A DNA stretch of 64,000 nucleotides from Stereum hirsutum FP-91666 SS1. Taxonomy: Eukaryota > Basidiomycota > Agaricomycetes > Russulales > Stereaceae. The stretch is taken from the NCBI RefSeq assembly GCF_000264905.1, contig NW_006763137.1:174237-238236 (forward strand). The letters are read 5' to 3'. The notes beneath the pieces are model-generated. The model saw only the letters and a list, made by a program, of their open reading frames with translations, made no database searches and was not told the origin of the DNA. Made by a program: the position numbers and the translations under genes. Shown piece by piece: positions 22,441-33,937 of the stretch (position 1 is its first letter; the number at the start of each line of letters is the position of its first letter).

Positions 22441-25400
22441 ATGTACGCTCCGAAATTAGGAGCAAAGCGCGCGTGCGATCCCTGTCGACGCAGGAAAGGT
22501 TAGTAATTTTTGCTCGACGCGTTGAACCCATGAGCTGATTCACAGAATGATAACGCCATGGCGAACACAGTTCGATGTATGCACCGTTTGATATGACGAT
22601 AGAGAAAATTGTCTTATGCTACCTGCAGGTGAAAGCGGAAGCAATCCAGCTGGACAAAAATGTTCAAGATGCATCGCCCAAGAATTAACATGCACCTACA
22701 GCACTCCACTTCAGGTCTGTTTTCCATCCCCTTCCTTTCACCAGATGAAGACACCTAACTTGTTGGGCATGGTATTCAAGCGGGGGAAAGACGAGTATGT
22801 GGTCAATTGTTGCAGGCTTTGAATCACACTCACCCTACTTTATCATAAACAATACCTTAGGTCTCGCGAAATAAGGCTTCTGCGCAAGAGGTGCAATGAG
22901 TTGGAGAACCGTATAAGCCAAGTTAAACCTTCTTTCATGGCCTATTAAAATGTCACCTTGCTCATGAACCACTCATGCAAATACTACAGATCATGGAGGG
23001 ACCGAATGCTAGGCCCTTCGATAATCTGTCGACCTTCACTGCCTCCGCAACTCTGCCTTCGGTACCCCAACCTAACGCCCTAAACATGCATTCAACAGTG
23101 CATTCTACAAGGAGCGACTTATTCGCACCCTTAGTAGACAAAGACGACTTAGAGTCAAGCGACGAAGAGTATGGAAGTATCAGACTTCTAACTGAACACG
23201 TTGACGCGCTGTCTCTCGCGACTGACGGAGGTCGTTCGACCTTCCATGGAAAGTCAAGCCTCACGGGTGTGATCGTTCAGATCGCGCAGACCGTGGCCTC
23301 ATCTTCGTCGCGAGTAGCTGACAACTCGAACCTCAGCCATTCGAATACCATCCCGCAGCACCACTCGGTACCCTGGGTCACAGCTCGTGTATATGTTTCA
23401 ACTGCCATCCCGTTTACGGTCACCTATATACTAACCTGTCCTGAATATAGGAGGAATTCAGCCTTCGATCCTCCAGCGGTGACCTGGAGCTCGAGCTCCC
23501 CGAACCATCCCTGTTACACGAACTGGCTGAGATCTACTTCGCTCGTGCAAACCCATGGACTGGGCTCTTGCATCATCCTACGTTCTTCCGCTCTGTAGAA
23601 AAGGGTCTACATCACGAAGACCAAGGCTTCGGCAGCGTAGTTCTCCTTGTTTGCGCTCTGGGTGCCCTCCATTCTGACGACCCGAGGCATCTTGACGACT
23701 ATGCGGCCAGTGGTAACCACGCTGTTTCTGGTTCGGTTTGGAGATCCGCGGGTTGGAAATGGGCGTGTCAAATTGACCCGATGCGCAACGCATTGTCTCA
23801 TACGCCTTCGCTGTACGACCTCCAAATGTATGCAGTATGTGACGTCCTTCGAGTTAGCTAACCGAATCTTTTGGACGATTGACTTTTTGTTGTGTGCTGT
23901 AGTTGACGTTGATCACCTTCTCTGCCTATCCAACTGCGATCGATCTATGCGGTCTTGCCGGAATCGGTGTGCGGCGTGCGCAGGCTGTAGGAGCTCATAG
24001 ACGGAAAGCGTATGGAGGTAAACTCACGGTAGAAGGAGAGCTGTGGAAACGTGCTTTCTGGTTCGTCCCACTTCAATACATCGTCTATACCGTGCTAATA
24101 TCGTTTCTCGAAATGGGCTACCACTGGTCCAGGGCACTTGTGTCGACAGAGCGCACTCTCTGTGTTTCTTTTGGCAGGCCATGTTCCAATCAAGAGTGGG
24201 TCGTTGAATCTTCCAACTCGATTTCTTCCGCTAATCGTGTATGTTTTCTTTCGTTGTAGTTGTGATCTAGACCTGCCAATGGAATGCGACGATGAATTTT
24301 GGGATCATCCAGATCCCGATCGTCGTTTCATCCAACCAGTTGGAAAACCATCTTTCATGTCATTTCGTATATGTCTACTCAAGATTAGTGAGATCCTTGC
24401 TTTTGCCTCCCGGACCCTTGCGAGTATCATTTTACATCATTTGGTCTTCACCATATCGTTTCCGTCATTGACTGATTATTCCACAGTATTCCACGAGGAG
24501 GTCTAGAGTTCTTTCTGGGTTGGTCGGACCCGACTGGGAACAGCGTGTAGTCACCGAGCTTGACTCCTCGCTGAACCGCTGGCAAGATCTGCTCCCCGCG
24601 CACTGTGAGACGTTCACGCAATACCTTCCCATTCGATCTGTCTGATCCCTGCTCATATCCAGTGAGATGGCAACCTAGTTCCACGAACGATATATTCTAT
24701 ATTCAAGCTGCATGCTTAGCCTGCGCGTTCTATCATACGCAGATGTTCATCCATCGTCGCTTCATATCTGTCATCAGCGGTCATACATCTAGTCCCCTTA
24801 TAGAGGCATCGACTGTGATATGCCTGAACGCCGCGAGATCCTGTGGAAACGTAATCCTAGCACTTCCACGAAGTCGGGCCTTCTTATTCTCTCCTCTCTT
24901 CGTACGTCTCGGGCCCATTACCTTCACCTCGAACGATTGCGCCTCACATCTCAGCATAGATCACCGCCTTTGCGGAGGCCATTGTTATCCTGATCATGAA
25001 CGTATCGCGAAGGTATCATAGTGAAGAAAAACTTTCGGAGCAGGACGTACGTGACCTTGACATCGCGTCCAAATGTATAGCCGTCGCAGAGTATCATGAG
25101 CAGAGGTACTACTTCGTTTCTGCCTAAGGTTCAAAACTCACGTTTCGCTCACTATAATGTCCTTCCCACAGGTCTTTTGTTGCGGGAAAAGCGAGGTATG
25201 AGAGCCCGCAATTTGTCTAGCTTAGCTTGGAGGAACATAAAGCTGACACCTCTCCAGGAGCGTACTATGCCACATCGGTTACTTGTGCGGACTCTCCTCT
25301 GTTTGGTCGATGGCGACGCCTCCTGCAACAACTGCCCCAGAGGCCGTGCCGGACAATACCGCACGTTCGGCACCAAACTTCAGCCAACAAGACTTCTCAC

Positions 25401-25612
25401 TACCGGACGACTTCACGCGATGGATGGGTTACGAAGCGCTGCAAACCGAGTTCAATCCCTTCGGTGCTTTCAACGAGCCCGGGGATTCGTCACTCTTCGG
25501 GTTCCCATTTGACCTCAATAGCGGCGATTCCTTTATTGAAGATGGAAATGCGGCAGGCATGCCTCCCGCCGACTTTCCATCAACTTCCACTTCAGACTTC
25601 CAGTGGGGATAA
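22441..25612 (+). CDS. Zn2Cys6 (Gal4-type) transcription factor, copy B
   Basis: Paralogue of the preceding gene with the same 15-exon plan: 22441-22498, 22571-22576, 22629-22714, 22781-22794, 22861-22921, 22990-23388, 23451-23834, 23903-24060, 24133-24195, 24260-24419, 24487-24604, 24663-24901, 24960-25105, 25172-25195, 25258-25612, giving 756 residues. Thirteen of the fifteen coding exons have exactly the same length as in copy A; only exons 6 and 15 differ. The zinc cluster again has Cys 12, 15, 22, 33, 36 and 43 (CDPCRRRKVRC, CSRCIAQELTC). The Fungal_trans core (PSLLHELAEIYFARANPWTG) and C-terminal end (SDFQWG) are conserved. The intron after exon 10 starts GCGAGT instead of GT, at the position where copy A has GTGGGC. 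If GC is not accepted as a donor, this copy would be damaged. Confidence 0.91.
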
Positions 25613-26300
25613 CGGATGTGTCGGGTTTTGTTTGCGCGTATGTACAGAATGGATGATTGGCTTCTATCCTAGTACCTCTTGTTTATCTTACTTTGAGGTG
25701 GTTCCATTCAACGTGTACCACTCCTCTCAGCCTCCATCGAACAATGAAGCAATGTGCATTCCGCGAACATGAAACCACAACATAGGTGTTATGTTATAAT
25801 CGGCATATCTTTCCAAACAACCGGTAGCGTCACGTCCAAGGACCATAGATACTGCGACTATCATAGGATACGCGCGTAGAGTACAAGTAGAGAGTGTCAT
25901 CCGAGAGGCTATCGAGGGACGAAAAGAAAGTAATTAACCATCGTCAATGTGAGGTTCTGGGATCCGGAAAAGACATAAATAAGAGGCATATTTGGAATGA
26001 AACGAAGTCTGCGAGAAAGTCACCACAACGTGAAGGCTAGGTGGCCATTAACTCGACTCCTAAGACATATAGGACAGACTCGAAAATCACGCAAGAGATA
26101 TACAAGATGGGAGGGGAATAAACACTGGGGTGCATAGGAAGTTCTCCGCAAGGTACGTGAACACGAAGAAGACAGAGAACGGAGTCAAAGAAGCAAAAGA
26201 GAACGGGAAAAGCCAAACGATCGAAGACAAATCTAGCAAAGATGGGACAGGATGCAGAATTAATCGTGCACGATGTGATTGCAAGAGAAGTCTGAGTACT
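25613..26300. other. Converging 3' region
   Basis: Lies between the stop of Zn2Cys6 copy B (+) and the stop of the F-box gene (-). Purine-rich on the + strand toward 26.2 kb, consistent with 3' UTRs. No gene was recognised. Confidence 0.5.
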
Positions 26301-27906
26301 TTAATAGATGATAACTGCAGGGCCAACTGGAGCTGGATCTGGTAATTGTGAACACAAGACGTCAGCAATGCTAAGGTCAAGAAGGAACACATTCCATACC
26401 TGCTTTGATCTCAACATCAAAACCCTCGGCCGCGAGAGCCTCTAGGCGCGCCAGCTCGTAGGGGTGTTCTCGACTCCACCACCCTTTGTCGTCGCCCTTG
26501 GCACTATACAGGACGGCCTTCTGTAAAGGCTGTACCGGCTGGTCCTCCTCATCTACAGCGTTCGCGGGAGGTCTGAACCGCGATACTAACATGTCCACGA
26601 TATTCCTCCACAAGAACGGATCGTGCGCGTTCGCAGCCGCCAAAGGCGCCATCACGATGCGTTTTCGTAACTCCGTAAGCATGGAGAAGCTCCGAAGGCG
26701 TGGTAACATGCCGGAGTCGAGACGCCCGTCGCTGGCGTAGCGGAGAGTGAGTAGTTGACAGCTCGCGCTGGTGAGAGGGGGGCAGTTAAGCGACGTGAGG
26801 TGTGGGAGCGAGGGGAGGAAGGAGTGAACGTCTTGAGTGGCGTGTGCGTTGACATCGAATGTGAGTTCCAGCAACGAGTCGGAGCAATGAGCGATGAAGT
26901 GGAGGAAGTGGGTGTGCATGCGTTCTGTCCAGCTCATACGGCTCTCCGGAAAAGCGATGGAGAGTCGTTCGAGTTCAGGACATACGAGGATCCGGAGAAG
27001 CGTCACAGTACACCGATCGTCCAGGTCGCGTAAAGACAGTTCCTTGAGCCCAGATAGACGGACGATCCCTGAATCCGCAGGAGAGAATTCTTGGAGCAGG
27101 TCTATAGTCTCGACGCGCAGGCACGTAAGACTGGATAGTTTGTGTACGTTGGCGAGTAACCATGCCAGGTTTGTCCGAGCGTCTCCTCCACTTCCAGCAT
27201 ACGTCAACTCCGTCAACGTTGAAGTGGGCATGTCCCACCGCGCCAATGATGCGTTTGCGAGGGTTAGGTTGACGAGTCGGGGGCAATGTTCGACCTCGAT
27301 CATCATGGGGTAGAACCAGGGTCTGGTAGTGTGGTGGTGCAAGGCAAGTCGCTCCAACTGAGGGTACGCGTCGAACCATTTGATGGGCCAGTTCGTGGAG
27401 TTGGGGTCGAAGCCGAGGTGCATTTCAACAGCCTTCCACCGCTTGGTGTAAGCGAACAAAGGCTGAATACAAGCCTCCTGGACCCTTCGGTCTATGCTTG
27501 AGGACACCTGCCACTTGATGGTGAGGGGGACCGTCGACTTTGAAAGCCATTGGTTTAGTACAGCAACGACGCCCTCGACAGAGATCGCACTGGACTGAAC
27601 ACGATTGTCATTCCTCGGGCGGAATGTCCCCTGGCCTGCATAACCCAAATAACCGAATCGGGTCTCTTCAATACCATCAGTCACGAGGATATTGGACCAC
27701 AACGAGCCCAAAGAAAGAGCGACCGCCCGCCATCGTCGACAGACGCGCGCGATTTCTAAACGTGAGTCCGGTGCTGTCATTGTCCCCTTCAAAACGTGAA
27801 GGACGACCGGGGCGGAAGGGTCGCAAGCCAGAAGAAGGATGTGACCTAAAATCTCGTTGGGAATGTATTTCGACGTCGCCGGCATGTTTGGAGGGTACAG
27901 AGACAT
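26301..27906 (-). CDS. F-box protein with leucine-rich C-terminal part
   Basis: Predicted substrate-recognition subunit of an SCF-type ubiquitin ligase (role from family). Two exons, 27906-26400 and 26338-26301, joined across a 61-nt intron, give 514 residues. The second exon supplies the last 12 residues (ending VIIY). The F-box-like motif is near residues 14-72: YIPNEILGHILLLACDPS, then LEIARVCRRWRAVALSLGSL with WSNILV. The rest has irregular leucine-rich segments (RLVNLTLANASL, LSGLKELSLRDLDD, CPELERLSIAFPES) as in basidiomycete F-box/LRR proteins. These are very numerous in agaricomycetes and mostly uncharacterised. Without the intron the frame stops after residue 508 with little change. 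Confidence 0.87.
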
Positions 27907-28379
27907 ATCTGGTTCGTGGAGGGTTCGATATTTAGCGCTCAGTGATGCCGACCTACTAAGTACCAGTTTCGACGAAACTGGAATGAAATCATCGACTCAC
28001 TAGTTTAAACGGTCGACTTGGTGATGGGCACACTCTGCTTGACAACGATTGATATCTCTGAGCTCGAGTTGTGGGGAAAGACGAGAAGAGATGAGCGCCG
28101 GGGGTGGCGAGTCAGGCCAAGTTCAACGGTGCCACCAATTCGGAGATCCACGTGCGTCGGGGCAGGTGGGGGCCGGCCGATACGTATGTGGCGTCTGGAG
28201 CTGTGTGGCGCCAACTTCGAAAGTACTTACGACGGCTCAGTTTCAACGCAATATCAATGTTAACAAAATGGAAGGATGTTTCGAGCATCCGTGGATTATA
28301 TTAGAGCTGAGCCATGAGGCTATAGTATCACAATATCGTAAGCAAAATAAAGACAAAACTCGTGCCTCCACGAAAATGC
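27907..28379. other. Intergenic region
   Basis: Upstream of the F-box gene and downstream of the next minus-strand gene. No gene or element was recognised. Confidence 0.45.
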
Positions 28380-29238
28380 CTAGTAGACCTGGATCCCCCA
28401 GATATGCAATCTCTCCGCCAGGGAGGTCTTCGGATAAACAAATAAAGGACGCTTCTTTGGGTCTCCGTCTGTAGCATCGACGAAAGAGTGAAAGATCGCG
28501 GCCTGTCGATCCTTTGGCGGTTCATAGTCCCGGAGCCTTCGAGCCAACCAGCTCAGATGCGCGAAGCGGACCGCCATATACTCCACCGTCTTCTCATCGA
28601 CATCTTCGAGTATGTACGAGCTTTGAACCGGCTTCCCGCAGTTGATGATAGGAAGCTTGAGCCTCGCTAAGACGGCAGAAACCCAATGGATAGAGGACCC
28701 CTCAGGATCCACAAAGCTAGCATCCATCAGCGTAGTCAAGAGGAAAGCGATGTTCGCTATTGCTGTTCCACCGTGCTTGCTGTAAGATGTGATGTGAAGG
28801 ACACCCAAGACGACCCCTAGAGGGAAATCGTGGTAGGACTTCACCTCGGATTCTTGCCATGTGCTCCCGTCCGCGCCCTTGTGGAAGTTGCGGAGAAGAC
28901 AGGGCCGTGCCTGAACCTTGCGAGGCCCGTGGTCGTTCGTGCTCAAAGCAAATACAGTGGACGGACGTCGAGGGTGATAGAATGGGGAAGGACCTTCGGC
29001 GTCGGCCTCGTCGAGGACGATTGCGAATTCGAATACTGCCGCTGTGGTGTGGATGATGGCGACACCTAGATGTATGTCCTTCGTCGACGGGGCCGGTGGT
29101 GTCGCTGCAAGAAAGTGATCGATAATCAATGCTAACTCATGATAGAGGTTAGGGATATAACTACGAGTGCTCACCAGACGTAGGCACTGTTGGGTTGGTG
29201 AAGTGGGAGATAGCTCGCCACTCATCCATCAGGTCCAT
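28380..29238 (-). CDS. Unknown protein, three-copy family, copy 1
   Basis: Two exons, 29238-29175 and 29104-28380, give 262 residues. The intron (GTGAGC..TTGCAG, 70 nt) is required: reading through it gives a different, less plausible N-terminus. The in-frame ATG at 29229 is an alternative start. The protein has no recognised domain. Features shared with copies at 39.5 and 40.9 kb are a GVA[IFV]-type strand just after the intron, a central FPLG....G[IV]L[HY] block (here YHDFPLGVVLGVLHI), then HWVSAVLARLKLPII, and an intron interrupting a codon for Ala after its first base. No signal peptide or membrane helix is seen. Function is not inferred. Confidence 0.72.
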
Positions 29239-30099
29239 TCACGAAATACGTGTGACAGGCGCGGGGGTAAGGGGGTGAAGGGGAGCAGAACGAGTGTCAA
29301 GGACGACCTTTTATATGTTTCTTGAAAGTATTGTACCGACACACTGGCCCGTGCCCAGACAAGGCGTTGGCCGAAATCGTGTCATCCTATATCCGGTAAA
29401 AAAAAAAAAAGATTAAGACACAGATGGTTAAAGCGTCGCCGGCAATGCCGTTGTGTCAACGGAGTCCATGCCTCGTCCAGAAAGTTGTGGCACTACAAAA
29501 AAATTGAACTCAAGTTTCCTTTGAAATTTTTTTTTTGCCTGTGGTAAACTCCAGACAGAGTCGGAAGGCGACGCTGGAAGAGGAGGCGAGGGTTGGGCAA
29601 GGGAAAATGAGGGAGGTCAGGGAGGTGAGAGTTGACTTCAACGTTGCAACGTGACTCTGTGTCAGAGACAAGGGATGTTCCGAATTTCAAAGACGAGGCG
29701 ATGTGGCGCTACTGTGGCACTAGACGACCTACGTTAGAGATCGACACGCCTTCTCAAACGAGCAACCATTCTCACTACATCACGAGCAACAGTCCAGTGG
29801 ATCATTGTGAGGATTACACCGGTGAATAAATCGATAGATGAACAAAACTACCATCGGTTAAAACAATAATGATACAGGTATAGCGCCAGTGTACAAGCTC
29901 GAGTCCCAACTCATCCCCTGCTACGTATATCCCCGTTCGTACACATCTATTCCGCCTCCGGAGGTATAGTGGTATAATGTCCTCTAGCCTAGCAATGATT
30001 ATATCAGTCTCCAACACGCCCAATAGTCTAGGTATCATCTCCATTAGCAGTGTCGGGTGTCATCCTTCCACCCCGGATCTCACCCCCGTTCACCAATGA
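29239..30099. other. Intergenic region
   Basis: Contains the promoter of the preceding minus-strand gene and the 3' UTR of the Axl2-like gene. It has A and T homopolymer runs near 29.40 and 29.53 kb. No gene was recognised. Confidence 0.45.
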
Positions 30100-33000
30100 T
30101 CACCGATTGGCACTCTCGACGACCCTAACCACAACACTCCCAAGACACTTGCCCGTATCCACCTCGAAGACACCAATATCCCACTCTCCCGCATCCTCCG
30201 CCTCCGGGATTCCCCATATCTTCACCGTAGGTCGGTCCTTCTTCCCATCGCCACCTTTCTTAGTACCAGCCGCGCCAGCACTGCCCCAGTCGACAAGGAA
30301 GGCCGGTGGGAGTTCTTCACCGTTAAGTTGTCGGACGGTCAGATTGGCCGAAGAGATGTCGGTGTCGCGTTTGAGAGGAATACGGAATGCGAAGGATTGT
30401 GCGATTTGGAGGAGGACATTATATTCCCTGCTTCGACGAGATGACCTGCGACTGCTGCGGAAGCTAGCATCGCCATTGTAGGAGACTTCAGGAGATGAGA
30501 ATGATTCGACCATTGAGAGACCACTACGAGACGAAGTCGAATCAGTGACTGCATCTCCAGAATGATGGAAAAAACATCGAACGTACTCGTCAGATCGATC
30601 CTCTCCCAGTGCACGGACATACTTCATCCCCTCAGTCAGGTCATCCGCCGTCGAGTATCTCTCCTGCACGACGCTCGCAATCTGGCTCACAGCCCTCTTA
30701 CGTCTCCTTCCGCCACTACTGACCGATGACGCCGGCTTCCCATCGCTCTGGGACGGGGTCACATCCACAGGGACATCCGGTGAGGGCACCCGACTGGCGT
30801 GAGTGAATGGTTTGAGACGAGGCATCTCAGGAATGTGGGCCGAAATAGGAGACGAGACAACGCTGGCGCTGTGCACGCTCCGTACGCTCCGAGCCCTGGA
30901 CGCCGTCTGAACGATAGCTTCTGAGGCGTGCATCTTCGACGATGAATTGGACGCGAAGGAATCGAAAGATTGGACAGAGAAGCTCTGCTGGTGGCGGGAT
31001 ACTTTCTTGGTGGCCCGGGTGTGCGCTGCAGCAAGGTGTGCGAGAGCCGCAGCCGAGGAAGGTGAGTTCGGAGGAGCAAAGTCAGCTCTTCGTTGGGGGA
31101 CCGAGCGACCACCACTGGACGAAGTGGGCGAAGCCAGCAAATCCGAGCGAGCCGACAAGATGTTCGTCCCCGAAAGGAGGCTTAACGGGTTCCAAGACGA
31201 AGGCGAGGAGGGGGCGCCACGATGCTGAGGGATCGAAGAGACCGTATCCGTGTTGGCACGGGCAGCAGCTTGCGCACTAGTAGACGCATCGCCGAGGAGA
31301 ACAGGCCTTCCGATGACGGGTCGCTTGGAACGTCGGTAGGAACTGCTGACTTTGCGAGCAGTGTCACGGAGGCGATTCATGAAGTCGCTCTTTCGAACCT
31401 GGCGAGGACTCCCAACCCCTGAGAGCGGAACGGGGCTAGTGATGCCAAGTTCGGAGAAATTCCTTGCGTCGACCGGAAGACCATCCACAACCCGTATCTG
31501 ATCCACAGACCGGCCAACAGGAGCATCCTCGCTGCTCGCCGACCTATCCGACACCGCGTCACGATCCCTCCCTTCGTACCCTCTCTCCACATCCTGCAAG
31601 TCAGGATTGTTCCCAATCCCATACCACCTCTTCTCCTTCTCAGTGAATGCCTTAGTCGCCTTATCGCCCGTGACAGCCGTATCCTTCGTCCGGTAGCACC
31701 TTCTACACCCGGCCAACACGAGCACAAACATCAAAAAGCCGCCCATAACTCCGAAAGCAATCCCAAGCCCAAGTCCGAGCTTCTTCCTAGTCAGATTCGA
31801 GAGATGCAGAGGCCCGGAGCCTGGGGTCGCAGGCGGCCTCGAGTTCTTGAGATCAGCTGGTGTCAGAGAGATACCAAGCGAGGTATGAGACGTAGAGTGG
31901 GTGACGCGAGAATAGGCTGTGAAAGTCACGGCGATATGAGTGTAGGAATTGATGTCGGAAGGAATCGTCCCGGAGAGTTGTCCCGAGGAGCCATCGAAGG
32001 AGAGGTATTGGCCAGCTTCTACGGGTTCGTACGAGGCGGTCATATTCACGTCTCCACTCCCTCCGGTCCCCGTCTGGTTCGAGAAGTAGCGAGAGAGACC
32101 AAAACCGAAACCTTGTCCAGGGGCGACAAGGATGGGCGTGATTACTGACTCCGAGAAGTAAGAGGGCACAGCAGCAAGAGAGACGCTTGTGTGAAGAGTC
32201 TGGTTGAACGAGGTCGAGAGTGTAACAGGAAGCGTAGGTGGGTTTTGACTGTTTAGATTATCTGGAGGCGTTCCGCTAAGCGCCCGGGTGGATGCATCGT
32301 ACTTCAACCAACTAGAGGATGAAGTGTCGACGTCGAGGGAGTTGATCGCCGCGATGTCGATGGGCTTTCCGTCTGTGAGAACGCCAACGAAGTCCGCGAG
32401 CGAGTTCAGCGTGATGTTGAAGGGTATGGCTGAAGTAATGTTGATAGTCGGGAGCGAAGACGTGGCGAGTGAAAGTTCATGTGGCGCGACGACGACATCG
32501 AAGGGTGTGGAAACAGCCGAGTATTCTTTCTGGTCAGATCCTATGAGCATAAGAGAGATGGTCGAAGGAGTTGGCAGATGCATAGACGAGGGAGCAACTC
32601 CGTTGAGAGTCACAGCGTCGCCATTGAACTTCATCCACTCGGGAAGCGGGCTTCCGTCTGCCTGCATGGCCCCATAGAAGACGTCGTTCTCGCCAGTAAA
32701 TGTCTCCCCTTCAAATCCAAGACTGAAAGACCATCCAGAAGGGACCCTGAGCGTCGGCGTCTCGCTGGCAAGGGCAGAGTTAATCGAAAGCGGAAAGGTA
32801 GAGGATAGAGTTGAGTTAGATGTATTCGAGAATTGGCCGGCGAGCGGGATACTGAGTTGCGGTGGCGGGTAGTGTGTGACGCAGAGCGTGAACCAGGAAG
32901 ACGCGGATTGGTCGGTAGAAGAATCCGTAGCGGTCACCGTGATCCTAGGGGATCCTTCATCGCTGCTCGTAGGAGTCCCAGAGAAAGCCCCACTACTGCC

Positions 33001-33228
33001 GTTGAAGGAGAGCCAGCCAGGCAATGTCGAAACGTTATATGCGAGCTGAGCGTCAGAGGTCGTACTAAATGTGTTTGACGAGAACTGCCATGAATAGGAT
33101 GAGTTGATGCGCGCGATAAGCGGAAACTGTTCGTTAATCGGGTTGACGACAGAGACCGAAGCAGCAGCGAGGACAAGAGCGGCCTGAGACCAGAGAAGCA
33201 AAAGAGTGAGGAACATAGGACAGAACAT
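30100..33228 (-). CDS. AXL2: Axl2-like cadherin-fold membrane protein (bud-site/polarity type)
   Basis: Single exon, 1042 residues from the ATG at 33228; the frame is open to 33474, but the Met chosen starts a good signal peptide (MFCPMFLTLLLLWSQAALVL). The extracellular part has repeated cadherin-like CADG/He_PIG modules with their motif (LPGWLSFNGSSGAFSGTPTS, EWMKFNGDAVTLNG, SWLKYDASTRALSGTPPD, YLSFDGSSGQLSGTIPSD). Then come one transmembrane helix around residues 480-505 (LGLGIAFGVMGGFLMFVLVL) and a long, basic, serine-rich cytoplasmic tail ending in a conserved folded segment (KIWGIPEAEDAGEWDIGVFE). In yeast, Axl2/Bud10 marks the axial bud site and helps septin organisation; a role in hyphal polarity or septation is inferred. 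The symbol is by domain architecture. Confidence 0.86.
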   Translation of the reverse strand: MFCPMFLTLLLLWSQAALVLAAASVSVVNPINEQFPLIARINSSYSWQFSSNTFSTTSDAQLAYNVSTLPGWLSFNGSSGAFSGTPTSSDEGSPRITVTATDSSTDQSASSWFTLCVTHYPPPQLSIPLAGQFSNTSNSTLSSTFPLSINSALASETPTLRVPSGWSFSLGFEGETFTGENDVFYGAMQADGSPLPEWMKFNGDAVTLNGVAPSSMHLPTPSTISLMLIGSDQKEYSAVSTPFDVVVAPHELSLATSSLPTINITSAIPFNITLNSLADFVGVLTDGKPIDIAAINSLDVDTSSSSWLKYDASTRALSGTPPDNLNSQNPPTLPVTLSTSFNQTLHTSVSLAAVPSYFSESVITPILVAPGQGFGFGLSRYFSNQTGTGGSGDVNMTASYEPVEAGQYLSFDGSSGQLSGTIPSDINSYTHIAVTFTAYSRVTHSTSHTSLGISLTPADLKNSRPPATPGSGPLHLSNLTRKKLGLGLGIAFGVMGGFLMFVLVLAGCRRCYRTKDTAVTGDKATKAFTEKEKRWYGIGNNPDLQDVERGYEGRDRDAVSDRSASSEDAPVGRSVDQIRVVDGLPVDARNFSELGITSPVPLSGVGSPRQVRKSDFMNRLRDTARKVSSSYRRSKRPVIGRPVLLGDASTSAQAAARANTDTVSSIPQHRGAPSSPSSWNPLSLLSGTNILSARSDLLASPTSSSGGRSVPQRRADFAPPNSPSSAAALAHLAAAHTRATKKVSRHQQSFSVQSFDSFASNSSSKMHASEAIVQTASRARSVRSVHSASVVSSPISAHIPEMPRLKPFTHASRVPSPDVPVDVTPSQSDGKPASSVSSGGRRRKRAVSQIASVVQERYSTADDLTEGMKYVRALGEDRSDEYVRCFFHHSGDAVTDSTSSRSGLSMVESFSSPEVSYNGDASFRSSRRSSRRSREYNVLLQIAQSFAFRIPLKRDTDISSANLTVRQLNGEELPPAFLVDWGSAGAAGTKKGGDGKKDRPTVKIWGIPEAEDAGEWDIGVFEVDTGKCLGSVVVRVVESANR

Positions 33229-33937
33229 AGGACAGAGAGATAGTATGGCTTCGAGTCGCGTCTGCAGGAGGCGAACTTCGACGAGCGCAAGATTAATGCG
33301 ATGTCGACCTGCGACCTGGCTTTTGTTGAGGACAACGACAAGAAAGAGTGGGCGCTGGCGGACGGCGGGGACGACGGCGGCGAGCAAAGGTAGTGAGCGG
33401 GTGCGAAGCGGGACGAGCTGTGTTCGAACTTCGGTGATCTCGATTTGGGACCGGACCAAATAACGCGTCAACAACGCGTCTCTCCTCCTCTACGATCGAT
33501 CGATCACGGCGCTTGACTTCTACAAATTTAACTTGAATTCTGCACTCAAACACGGATAAAATCGATACAGCGCATGGACCAAAATGGAACAAAAAAACAT
33601 AGAGGTATGAAAATGGAACGAGACGGGATATCATTGGAGAAGAATGCATCCAACAACTTATCGTGGCAGCGGGAAAGGAAATAACGGACGGGGCACGAAG
33701 ATAAACAGGCTGGTAGAGGATTCAAGGGCTACGGCAGTAGGGTGAAATGGAAAACGACGACAGTACATTAGTAACCGGCAAATGTATCAAAACAAACAAT
33801 CATAGGGACGCATAGCACAACAACAAGTCATTCTAAGATCATATTTGTACCGAGACAACAACCGTCAAAGAAGAAAACGAAACAAGAGCCAACCCAACAA
33901 AGACAGGACAGATCGTCAATACAACCATCATCACAGT
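33229..33937. other. Region between Axl2-like and Kap123 genes
   Basis: Holds the 5' region of the Axl2-like gene (the frame continues open to 33474) and the AT-rich 3' UTR of Kap123. No separate gene was seen. Confidence 0.5.
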
